From contig CADBJU010000004.1 in the NCBI GenBank assembly GCA_902795045.1, positions 1-64,000 on the forward strand: DNA of 64,000 bases, in the 5' to 3' direction. The translations under genes were made by a program, and so were the position numbers. Numbering within the stretch: position 1 is the stretch's first letter; each line of letters begins with the position of its first letter. The notes beneath the pieces are model-generated. The model searched no databases. It was given only the letters and a program-made list of their open reading frames with translations, and was not told the DNA's origin. Positions 24,245 to 31,896 of this stretch are shown here, piece after piece. The stretch is from Oscillospiraceae bacterium (GTDB taxonomy: Bacteria; Bacillota; Clostridia; Oscillospirales; Oscillospiraceae).

Positions 24245-26425
24245 ATGGCAGAAAAGAAGATCAAACAGCCGGTGACCAAAGGCCGTGCCAAGGTCCCGGT
24301 CGTCATGCAGATGGAGGCGCTGGAATGCGGCGCGGCCTCGCTTGCCATGGTCATGGCCTACTATGACAAATGGGTGCCGCTGGAGCAGGTGCGCCTTGAC
24401 TGCGGCGTGAGCCGTGACGGCTCCAACGCGCGCAACATCCTCATCGCCGCGCGCAGCTACGGCTTCGAGGCCCAGGGCTACCGCTGCGAGGTGGCGGCCC
24501 TGAAGGAAGAGATGAGCTTCCCCTGTATCATCCACTGGAACTTCAACCACTTCGTGGTGCTCGACGGCTTCGGGAGCAGCTGCGCCTATCTTAACGACCC
24601 CGCCCGCGGCGAGGTCAAGGTGCCGATGGAGGAGTTTGACACCGCCTTTACCGGCATCGTGCTCCAGATCACCCCCGGCCCGGACTTTCAGCCCGGCGGC
24701 AAGCCCAAGAGCACGCTGGAATTTGCCCGCAAGCGCCTCAAGGGCGCGGGGGCGGCGGTGGCCTTCGTGCTGCTGGCAAGCGTCATCAGCTACCTCTTCG
24801 GCATCATCAACCCCATCTTCTCCCGCTTCTTCATGGACAGGCTTTTGACCGGGGAAAACCGGGAGCTGCTGATGCCCTTCATCCTGCTCATGTCCGTGAC
24901 GGGCATTGCGCAGATCGTGGTCGCCTGGGTGCAGGCGGTCTACTCTCGCAAGATCGACGGCAAGATGAGCATCGTCGGCAGCAGCGAGTACATGTGGAAG
25001 GTCCTGCGCATGCCGATGGAGTTTTTCTCCCAGCGCATGGCGGGCGATATCCTCCAGCGCCAGAGCACCAACGCCTCCATTTCCGCGACGCTTGTCAATA
25101 CCCTCACGCCTCTGGCCCTCAACGCTGTCATGATGGTGTTCTACCTTTTCGTCATGCTCAAGATGAGCCCGCTGCTGACCCTGGTCGGCATCGTGACGAT
25201 CGTTCTGAACCTGCTGGTGTCGCGCATCATCTCCAAAAAGCGCGTGAACATCACCCGCGTGCAGATGCGCGACGCGGGCAAGCTCGCCGCCGCCACGGTT
25301 TCCGGCATCCAGATGGTGGAGACCATCAAGTCCAGCGGCGCCGAGAACGGCTACTTCCAGAAATGGGCGGGCTACCAGGCCTCGGTCAACACTCAGAAGG
25401 TAAAATTCGCCAAGATCAACCAGTACTTAGGCATCATCCCCTCCACCCTTTCCATGATCGCAAACTCCGCCGTGACCGTGATCGGCGTTGGCCTTGCGAT
25501 GCGCGGGGCGTTCACCCTCGGCGCGATCATGAGCTTCCAGGGCTTCCTGAGCGCCTTCATGTCGCCTGCCATGACCCTCGTCTCCGCCGGACAGACCATC
25601 CAGGAGATGCGCACGGACATGGAGCGCGTGGAGGACGTGATGCAGTATCCCGTCGACCCGAGCTTTACCGACACCCCTCTGGAGGAGGATGCGGACTACT
25701 CCAAGCTCGGCGGCGAGGTGGAGCTCAAGGACGTGTGCTTCGGCTATTCGAGACTCGGCAAGCCTCTGATCGAGAACTTCTCCATGCACATGAAGCCCGG
25801 CAGCCGCGTCGCCTTCGTCGGCACCTCCGGCTGCGGCAAGTCCACCCTCTCCAAGCTCATTTCCGGACTCTATCAGCCCTGGAGCGGCGAGATCCTCTTT
25901 GACGGCAGACCCATCAACACCATCGACCGCAGCGTCTTCACCGGGTCGGTCGCGGTCGTGGACCAGGACATCACCCTCTTTGAGGACACCATCGCCAACA
26001 ATATCAAGATGTGGGACAACTCCATCGAGGACTTCGAGATGATCCTCGCCGCCCGCGACGCCCAGATCTATGACGACATCATGGCCCGCGACGGCGGCTT
26101 CTACGGCATGCTCACCGAGGGCGGCAAGGACCTGTCCGGCGGGCAGCGCCAGCGTATCGAGATCGCCCGGGTCCTTGCCCAGGACCCCTCCATCATCATC
26201 ATGGACGAGGCGACCTCCGCCCTCGACGCCAAGACCGAGTACGAGCTGGTCAAGGCAGTCAAGGACCGCGGCATCACCTGCATCGTGATCGCCCACCGCC
26301 TCTCCACCATCCGCGACTGTGACGAGATCATCGTCCTCGACCACGGCAAGGTGGTCGAGCGCGGCACCCACGACGAGCTCTACGCCAAAGGCGGCTATTA
26401 CACCGAGCTCATATCCAGCGACTGA
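24245..26425 (+). CDS. NHLP-type peptide export ABC transporter with C39 peptidase domain
   Basis: 726 residues. Order: C39 peptidase (about 15-145; catalytic Cys28 in ALECGAASLAMVMAYY, His in HWNFNHFVVLDGF, LNDPARG), ABC membrane domain (about 160-460), and ATPase (about 480-720; Walker A GTSGCGKST, LSGGQRQR, Walker B IIIMDEATSALD, switch His in IAHRLSTI). Such proteins cut a leader after a double-glycine-type site and export the peptide. All catalytic motifs are intact. ATG 24245 behind GAGGAGATC. It pairs with the second ABC gene 13 bases downstream. Confidence 0.92.
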   Translation: MAEKKIKQPVTKGRAKVPVVMQMEALECGAASLAMVMAYYDKWVPLEQVRLDCGVSRDGSNARNILIAARSYGFEAQGYRCEVAALKEEMSFPCIIHWNFNHFVVLDGFGSSCAYLNDPARGEVKVPMEEFDTAFTGIVLQITPGPDFQPGGKPKSTLEFARKRLKGAGAAVAFVLLASVISYLFGIINPIFSRFFMDRLLTGENRELLMPFILLMSVTGIAQIVVAWVQAVYSRKIDGKMSIVGSSEYMWKVLRMPMEFFSQRMAGDILQRQSTNASISATLVNTLTPLALNAVMMVFYLFVMLKMSPLLTLVGIVTIVLNLLVSRIISKKRVNITRVQMRDAGKLAAATVSGIQMVETIKSSGAENGYFQKWAGYQASVNTQKVKFAKINQYLGIIPSTLSMIANSAVTVIGVGLAMRGAFTLGAIMSFQGFLSAFMSPAMTLVSAGQTIQEMRTDMERVEDVMQYPVDPSFTDTPLEEDADYSKLGGEVELKDVCFGYSRLGKPLIENFSMHMKPGSRVAFVGTSGCGKSTLSKLISGLYQPWSGEILFDGRPINTIDRSVFTGSVAVVDQDITLFEDTIANNIKMWDNSIEDFEMILAARDAQIYDDIMARDGGFYGMLTEGGKDLSGGQRQRIEIARVLAQDPSIIIMDEATSALDAKTEYELVKAVKDRGITCIVIAHRLSTIRDCDEIIVLDHGKVVERGTHDELYAKGGYYTELISSD

Positions 26426-26438
26426 GGAGGTGGCATGA

Positions 26439-28640
26439 ATGGGATGGTTTGACGAACAGATCCGACAGCGCAAACAAAACGATCAGGACGTTTTTGAAGA
26501 GTCCATCTTCCGCATGGCCTCCGTCGTGCTGGGCAAGAGCCAGGCTGGCGCGCTGGATGACAGGCGCATTGTCACCAAGGCCGCCATTGACGATATCCTG
26601 AAATATTACCACTATAAGCCCGTGGACATCCCCGCCTCCGTCGACGACGCGGATGAGGCGCTGGAGTACTGCCTGCGCCCCCACGGCATCATGCGCCGCA
26701 ACGTGAAGCTGGAGGAGGGCTGGTACAAGGACGCCTACGGCCCTATGATCGCCTTCCGCAAGGAGGACGGTCTGCCGGTGGCCCTGATCCCGCTGCCGGT
26801 GAGCGGCTACCGCTTCAAGGACGAAAACGGCGAGAAGAAAATTCTCAGCAAATCCACCGCCGCCCAGTTTCAGCAGGAGGCCATCTGCTTCTACCGGCCC
26901 CTGCCGCTCAAAGCGCTGGGCATTCCCGATCTCATCCGCTATCTCACGGACTGCCTGGACATCGGCGACTGGGCCGCGCTCATCGGCATGACGTTCCTGG
27001 TCACGGCCTTCGGCATGGTCATTACGCCCATCAACCGCGTGCTCACGGATTTCGTGCTGAAAAGCGGCAACCTGAATCTTCTGGCCGGCACGGCGATCTT
27101 CCTGCTCACAGCCATCATCTCCAGCCAGCTCATCTCCACCGTGCGTGAGCTGATGATGAACCGCATCGAGATCAAGACCTCCCTCTCGGTGGAGGCGGCG
27201 ATCATGATGCGCATCATGAACCTGCCCGCAAACTTCTTCCGCAAGTACTCCTCGGGCGAGCTTTCCAGCCGCTCGGGCGCGGTGAACCAGCTTTGCACTC
27301 TGCTGCTGGGCAGCGTCTTCTCCACGGGTCTCACCTCGCTTACAAGTCTTCTGTACATCACGCAGATCTTTAAGTATGCCCCCGCGCTGGTGACGCCCTC
27401 CATCATCATCATCCTCGCGAGCCTCGCGGTGAGCATCACGGCCTCCATCATGCAGATCCGCGTCAGCCGCCAGATCATGGAGCTGAGCGCCAAGTCCAGC
27501 GGCATCAGCTACGCCCTCATTTCGGGTGTGCAGAAGGTGAAGCTCGCCGGCGCCGAGAAGCGCGCCTTCGCCCGCTGGGCGGACGCCTACTCCGCCGCCG
27601 CGCGCTATACCTACAACCCGCCGGTCTTCCTGATCGTCAACGGCGTCATCTCCACCGCCATCGCCCTCGTCGGCAACATCATCATCTACTCCATCGCCGT
27701 CGAGACCCGTGTCAGTCCCTCGGAATTCATCGCCTTCAACTCCGCCTACGGCATGGTCTCCGGCGCGTTCAGTGCCCTGACGAGCGTGGCGCTGTCCATC
27801 GCGCAGATCAAGCCCATCCTCGAAATGGCCGAGCCCATTTTGAAGACCGAGCCGGAATCGAGCGAGAACAAGGAGATGGTCACCTCCCTCAAGGGCAGCA
27901 TCGAGCTTTCCAACGTCTACTTCCGCTATACCGACACCATGCCCTACGTGGTGGACGGCATGAGCCTCAAGATCAAATCCGGGGAGTACATCGCCCTTGT
28001 GGGCCGCACCGGCTGCGGCAAGTCCACCCTGGTGCGCCTGCTGCTGGGCTTTGAGACCCCGGAGAGAGGGGCCATCTACTACGACGGCAAGGACATGTCC
28101 AAGCTGGATCTGCGATCCCTGCGCCGCCGCATCGGCACCGTCACGCAGGACGGCAGCCTCTTCCAGGGGGACATCTACTCGAACATCGTCATCTCCGCAC
28201 CGAACCTCTCGCTGCAGGAGGCGTGGGAGGCCGCGGAAATGGCGGGCATCGCCGATGATATCCGTGCCATGCCCATGGGCATGCAGACCATCATCTCCGA
28301 GGGTCAGGGCGGCATTTCCGGCGGACAGAAGCAGCGCCTCATGATCGCGCGCGCCGTAGCCCCGAAGCCGAAGATCCTCATCTTCGACGAGGCCACCTCC
28401 GCTCTGGATAACCGCACGCAAAAGCAGGTGTCGGACGCGCTGGACAAGCTCAAGTGCACCCGCATTGTCATTGCCCACCGCCTTTCCACCATCAAGAACT
28501 GCGACCGCATCCTGGTTCTGGACAAGGGCAGGATCCTCGAGGACGGTACATACGACGAGCTGATCGCAAAGAACGGCTATTTTGCCGAGCTGGTCGCGCG
28601 CCAGCGCATTGATGTTCCGGCGGAGGCAGTTGCCAAGTAA
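26439..28640 (+). CDS. NHLP-type export ABC transporter permease/ATPase, second subunit
   Basis: 733 residues. A ~170-residue soluble N-terminal region (degenerate, no C39 catalytic Cys; CNBD-like position) is followed by an ABC membrane domain (about 180-480) and an ATPase (about 500-725; Walker A GRTGCGKST, ISGGQKQR, ILIFDEATSALD). This is the usual second exporter protein of NHLM clusters and presumably forms a heterodimer with the gene upstream. Start at 26439 follows GAGGAGGTGGC. Confidence 0.9.
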   Translation: MGWFDEQIRQRKQNDQDVFEESIFRMASVVLGKSQAGALDDRRIVTKAAIDDILKYYHYKPVDIPASVDDADEALEYCLRPHGIMRRNVKLEEGWYKDAYGPMIAFRKEDGLPVALIPLPVSGYRFKDENGEKKILSKSTAAQFQQEAICFYRPLPLKALGIPDLIRYLTDCLDIGDWAALIGMTFLVTAFGMVITPINRVLTDFVLKSGNLNLLAGTAIFLLTAIISSQLISTVRELMMNRIEIKTSLSVEAAIMMRIMNLPANFFRKYSSGELSSRSGAVNQLCTLLLGSVFSTGLTSLTSLLYITQIFKYAPALVTPSIIIILASLAVSITASIMQIRVSRQIMELSAKSSGISYALISGVQKVKLAGAEKRAFARWADAYSAAARYTYNPPVFLIVNGVISTAIALVGNIIIYSIAVETRVSPSEFIAFNSAYGMVSGAFSALTSVALSIAQIKPILEMAEPILKTEPESSENKEMVTSLKGSIELSNVYFRYTDTMPYVVDGMSLKIKSGEYIALVGRTGCGKSTLVRLLLGFETPERGAIYYDGKDMSKLDLRSLRRRIGTVTQDGSLFQGDIYSNIVISAPNLSLQEAWEAAEMAGIADDIRAMPMGMQTIISEGQGGISGGQKQRLMIARAVAPKPKILIFDEATSALDNRTQKQVSDALDKLKCTRIVIAHRLSTIKNCDRILVLDKGRILEDGTYDELIAKNGYFAELVARQRIDVPAEAVAK

Positions 28641-28694
28641 GGCCGATTAACTACCTTTTCATAATCGGAATACTGGAAGAAAGGAGAAAGCGTC

Positions 28695-29027
28695 ATGATC
28701 CTGACATTCATCAAGAACCTGATCGCCGACCGGGTCAAGAAGGCCTGGGAGGAGCAGACCTACGAGGAGAACATTACCCTCGGCATTATCGGAAAGCTTC
28801 TCAACCCGGAAAACCTCAAGCGACTCGGCATCATCGCGATCGTCGGCGTGGTGATCTTCACGCTCATCAAGCGCTGGAGCGAGATCCACACCTACCGCTC
28901 TGCCATTGCGGCAGAGATGAAAAAGCAGCTTGAGCCCGTGACGGAAAAGCTCGATGAGCTCCAGGAGCAGAACGAGGAGCTTCGCAGACAGAACGAGCAG
29001 ATCCAGGAACAGCTCGCATACAAATGA
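28695..29027 (+). CDS. Small membrane protein with C-terminal coiled coil
   Basis: 110 residues: amphipathic N-terminus, one membrane helix (about 43-60, LGIIAIVGVVIFTLI), then a Glu/Gln/Leu-rich heptad region (EKLDELQEQNEELRRQ). No double-glycine cleavage site and no Cys, so it is not an obvious exported precursor. Co-transcribed with the two ABC genes and closed by a terminator, so likely an accessory or docking subunit. Not recognised as a named family. Confidence 0.72.
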   Translation: MILTFIKNLIADRVKKAWEEQTYEENITLGIIGKLLNPENLKRLGIIAIVGVVIFTLIKRWSEIHTYRSAIAAEMKKQLEPVTEKLDELQEQNEELRRQNEQIQEQLAYK

Positions 29028-29034
29028 TATGATA

Positions 29035-29067
29035 AATAATACCCCGGCGAAAGCCGGGGTATTATTC
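29035..29067 (+). terminator. Terminator of the NHLM-type operon
   Basis: Perfect stem AATAATACCCCGGC / GCCGGGGTATTATT with a GAAA tetraloop. Confidence 0.85.
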
Positions 29068-29142
29068 TGCATTGCGGCAGCGCATTACCCGCTGTCCGGG
29101 GTGGGGCATAAGCTTTCAGGGGAAATATAGCCCCAAAAACAG

Positions 29143-29172
29143 TTGAGCAACTCCTACGCTTTGTGGTATACT
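29143..29172 (+). promoter_or_regulatory. Promoter of the CXXC/ferredoxin operon
   Basis: -35 TTGAGC (29143-29148), 18-base spacer, -10 TATACT (29167-29172); ATG at 29215. Confidence 0.6.
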
Positions 29173-29214
29173 ACCAAATAACCCAAGACAAATTCTGAGG
29201 GGAGTGGTGCATAC

Positions 29215-29979
29215 ATGTCATATAAAAAAATCCTGCTGATCGCCCAGTCGCTGCTGTGCGCGGCGCTGGTCGTGATGCTGGCTGTCTCGGCGGTGGGGAT
29301 CTACCGCACCGGGATCGCCGAGAAGCAGGCCGACCCGCTGGCCTGGGTCTATACCCGCGAGAAGGCCGCCGCGGCTCTCAAGACCGCGCTGCCGGTATTC
29401 CTGCTGGCGGCGGGCGTGACGGTTGCCTGCGCGGTGCTGAACGTCCGGGATGAAAACGAAAACAAGCCCGTCAAGGATATCGAGCTCAACCGCGACCTCA
29501 TGCTCTCTCGTGTCGCGCAGCCGAGTGAGGCTATGAAAAAGGAGCAGGCCCTGCAGAAAAAGCTCCTGTACGGCGGCTGGGGCGGCTTTGCGCTGTGCAT
29601 GGTGCCGGTGGTACTGTACATGGCAAACGGCGCGCATTTTCCGAACGACGATCTGGAGCAGGTGATGGGGGCGCTGGCCATCCATGTCTTCCCCTGGATC
29701 ATCCTGGGCCTTGCCTGCCTGATGGTGTCCGCCGTTTTGCAGGGCAAGAGCATCGAGCAGGAGTACGACGCCATCATGGCGCGCATCAAGGAAGAGAAGG
29801 CGGCCGGGATCAAGGCCGAACCGAAGGCGGAAGAGCCCGCACGGAATGTGAACGCGCTGCGCTGGGTAATCCTCGCGATCGCGGCGGCGTTCATCATCAT
29901 CGGCATCCGCAACGGCAGCATGGCGGCGGTCGTCAACAAGGCGATCAGAATTTGTACGGAGTGTGTTGGCCTTGGATAA
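29215..29979 (+). CDS. Membrane protein with C-terminal CD1871A-type CXXC domain
   Basis: 254 residues. An N-terminal part with about four membrane helices is joined to a C-terminal ~40-residue segment (NALRWVILAIAAAFIIIGIRNG ... CTECVGLG) that matches the small CD1871A-family CXXC proteins, normally free-standing genes. The CXXC is CTEC. It overlaps the next gene, a ferredoxin/thioredoxin-type protein, by 17 bases. A role in thiol or electron transfer across the membrane is inferred from these partners. Confidence 0.75.
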   Translation: MSYKKILLIAQSLLCAALVVMLAVSAVGIYRTGIAEKQADPLAWVYTREKAAAALKTALPVFLLAAGVTVACAVLNVRDENENKPVKDIELNRDLMLSRVAQPSEAMKKEQALQKKLLYGGWGGFALCMVPVVLYMANGAHFPNDDLEQVMGALAIHVFPWIILGLACLMVSAVLQGKSIEQEYDAIMARIKEEKAAGIKAEPKAEEPARNVNALRWVILAIAAAFIIIGIRNGSMAAVVNKAIRICTECVGLG

Positions 29980-31414
29980 TGTGAAAACCTCCTGGTGGGA
30001 ATCCCACCGCCCGTCCAAGAGACGGCTCGTGCAGCTCTACTGCGCGCTTTTATACAACGCCCATGTCAAGGGCTTTCTGGAGGGCGAGATCTACAAAAGC
30101 AAGTCCCCCACCACCAAGGGCATCTGCGTGCCGGGCTTCAACTGCTATTCCTGCCCCGGCGCAATAGGCGCCTGCCCGTTGGGCTCGCTGCAAAACGCCA
30201 TCGGCACCACGGACAAGCAGATCGGCTTTTATGTCTTCGGCATTCTCATGCTCTACGGCCTCATGCTGGGCCGCACCATCTGCGGCTGGCTGTGTCCGCT
30301 GGGGCTGATCCAGGAGCTGCTCAACAAGCTGCCCACGCCGAAGCTCAAAAAGAACCGCGTCACGCGGGCGCTTTCGTGGCTCAAATACGTGATCCTCGGC
30401 GTCTTCGTCATCGGCATCACCGCCTGGTACGGCATCGCCCACGGCGTGGCCCTGCCCGCCTTCTGCAAGTACATATGCCCGGCGGGCACCTTTGAGGGCG
30501 CAATGTTCCTGCTGGCCAATCCTGCCAACGCCGGGGACTTCAGCATGCTGAACATCCTCTTTACCCGCAAGTTCGTCATCATGCTCATCATCGGCCTTGC
30601 CTGCGTGTTCTGCTACCGCTCCTTCTGCCGCTTCCTCTGTCCCCTCGGCGCGATCTACGGCCTGTTCAGCAAGGTCGCCGTCGTGGGCGTGAAGGTGGAC
30701 GCGTCGCGCTGCAACCACTGCGGCTCCTGCGTCCGCAGCTGCGGAATGGACGTGCGCCATGTGGGCGACCATGAGTGCATCCACTGTGCCAAGTGCATGG
30801 ACGTGTGCAATCAGAAGGCCATCAGTCTCAAGGCGGGCACCTTCACCCTCAAGGCCCCGGCGGGCGGCTGCGCCGACGACAAGCCCGACAGCGAGGCAAA
30901 GCGCCAAAAGTTCGGGAAGATCGCCTGGGGCGCTGCTCTCGCGGTATTGTGCTTTGCGCTGGCCTGGTATAACTTCCTCGATCCGAACATCAAAAAGAAG
31001 AGCGCCGAACCCGCCGAGCCTGTCCAGGTAGCACAGACGGAGGCAACGGCGCAGGACTGGTCAAGCGACGCGCCGCTCGGCTGCGAGGTGGGCAATCTGC
31101 TGCCCGACTTCACCATCACCTGCCTTGACGGGAGCGAGTTCCACCTTGCCGAAACTCGCGGCAAGCCGGTGTTTATCAATCTCTGGGCGACCTACTGCGG
31201 CCCCTGCGTGAAGGAGCTGCCGCATTTCAGCGAGCTTTACAAGGCCCACGAAGACGACATCGCCATGCTGGCTCTGCACTCGGATATTGTTGCCGACGAT
31301 CCGCAGGAGTACCTGGATGAGTTCGGCAAGGACTGGGTCATGCCCTTTGCGGGGCGAGGTCATCTACAACCAGCGCGGCTCTGTGACGCCGGAGATGCTC
31401 GCGACTCTGTATGA
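29963..31414 (+). CDS. NapH-like 4Fe-4S membrane protein with TlpA-like thioredoxin domain (frameshifted end)
   Basis: An integral membrane iron-sulfur protein: cysteine groups CYSCPGAIGACPLG, CGWLCPLG, CKYICPAG and CRFLCPLG of the NapH/RdxA type, then two 4Fe-4S motifs (CNHCGSC...C and CIHCAKC...C), another membrane helix (about 316-333) and a TlpA/ResA-like domain with CGPC in WATYCGPC. It should carry electrons through the membrane to an extracellular thioredoxin domain. The frame breaks after VMPFA near 31351, losing the last strand/helix of the fold; a near-identical second copy follows. Start is uncertain: GTG 29963, TTG 29966 or TTG 29972, with GGAG at 29958-29961. Confidence 0.85.
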   Translation: MLALDNVKTSWWESHRPSKRRLVQLYCALLYNAHVKGFLEGEIYKSKSPTTKGICVPGFNCYSCPGAIGACPLGSLQNAIGTTDKQIGFYVFGILMLYGLMLGRTICGWLCPLGLIQELLNKLPTPKLKKNRVTRALSWLKYVILGVFVIGITAWYGIAHGVALPAFCKYICPAGTFEGAMFLLANPANAGDFSMLNILFTRKFVIMLIIGLACVFCYRSFCRFLCPLGAIYGLFSKVAVVGVKVDASRCNHCGSCVRSCGMDVRHVGDHECIHCAKCMDVCNQKAISLKAGTFTLKAPAGGCADDKPDSEAKRQKFGKIAWGAALAVLCFALAWYNFLDPNIKKKSAEPAEPVQVAQTEATAQDWSSDAPLGCEVGNLLPDFTITCLDGSEFHLAETRGKPVFINLWATYCGPCVKELPHFSELYKAHEDDIAMLALHSDIVADDPQEYLDEFGKDWVMPFAGRGHLQPARLCDAGDARDSV

Positions 31415-31837
31415 GCAGGCGTCCGCAGGCGCCGAGGCCGCCCCCATCGCGGAGTTTACAAGCGACGCGCCCATCGGCTGCGAGGTGGGCAATCAGCTGC
31501 CCGACTTCACCATCACCTGCCTTGACGGGAGCGAGTTCCACCTTGCCGAAACTCGCGGCAAGCCGGTGTTTATCAATCTTTGGGCGACCTACTGCGGCCC
31601 CTGCGTGAAGGAGCTGCCGCATTTCAGCGAGCTTTACAAGGCGCATGAGGACGACATCGCCATGCTGGCTCTGCACTCGGATATTGTTGCCGACGATCCG
31701 CAGGAGTACCTGGATGAGTTCGGCAAGGACTGGGTCATGCCCTTTGCGACCGGAAGGGCGAGGTCATCTACAACCAGCGCGGCAGCGTGACGCCCGAGAT
31801 GCTGGCAACCCTCTACGAGCAGGCATCAGCGAAGTAA
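31063..31837 (+). repeat. Tandem duplication of the TlpA-like domain (397-bp period)
   Basis: Sequence from 31063 recurs from 31460 with very few differences, covering the thioredoxin domain and its tail. Copy 1 lacks 7 bases relative to copy 2 directly after TTTGCG (31351 and 31748). Confidence 0.9.
31352..31837 (+). pseudogene. Second TlpA-like domain copy, out of frame with the first
   Basis: After the first frame break, reading continues in another frame (GEVIYNQRGSVTPEMLATLYEQASAG), through a linker and an intact second thioredoxin domain with CGPC, to another VMPFA at 31748. There a second break occurs and the tail (KGEVIYNQRGSVTPEML...SAK) reads to a stop at 31837 in the original frame. 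Correcting both breaks would give one protein from 29963 to 31837 with two thioredoxin domains. Either both copies are truly damaged or the sequence has two errors. No ribosome site for a separate start of copy 2 is evident. Confidence 0.7.
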
Positions 31838-31846
31838 TCCATAAAA

Positions 31847-31887
31847 AATAATGCGCTCATCCCGTGTGAGATGAGCGCATTATTTTT
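31847..31887. terminator. Bidirectional terminator
   Basis: AATAATGCGCTCAT (from 31848) pairs with ATGAGCGCATTATT (31871-31884), with A-run left and T-run right, between convergent genes. Confidence 0.88.
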
Positions 31888-31896
31888 GCATTTGAA

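Noticed and set aside
26409..28478. 689-codon minus-strand frame opposite the second ABC transporter
   Set aside because: Antisense shadow, His/Asp/Gly-rich with no recognisable domain; the plus-strand gene has all ABC motifs.
28695..29027. The small protein at the end of the exporter operon as the exported precursor peptide
   Set aside because: It has a membrane helix and a coiled coil, no leader-type cleavage site and no Cys/Ser/Thr-rich core.
31340..31352. Programmed ribosomal frameshift explaining the broken thioredoxin domains (CCCTTTG heptamer)
   Set aside because: The heptamer is not in the slippery phase, the two copies need different shifts, and no conserved downstream structure is evident; indel or sequence error is simpler.
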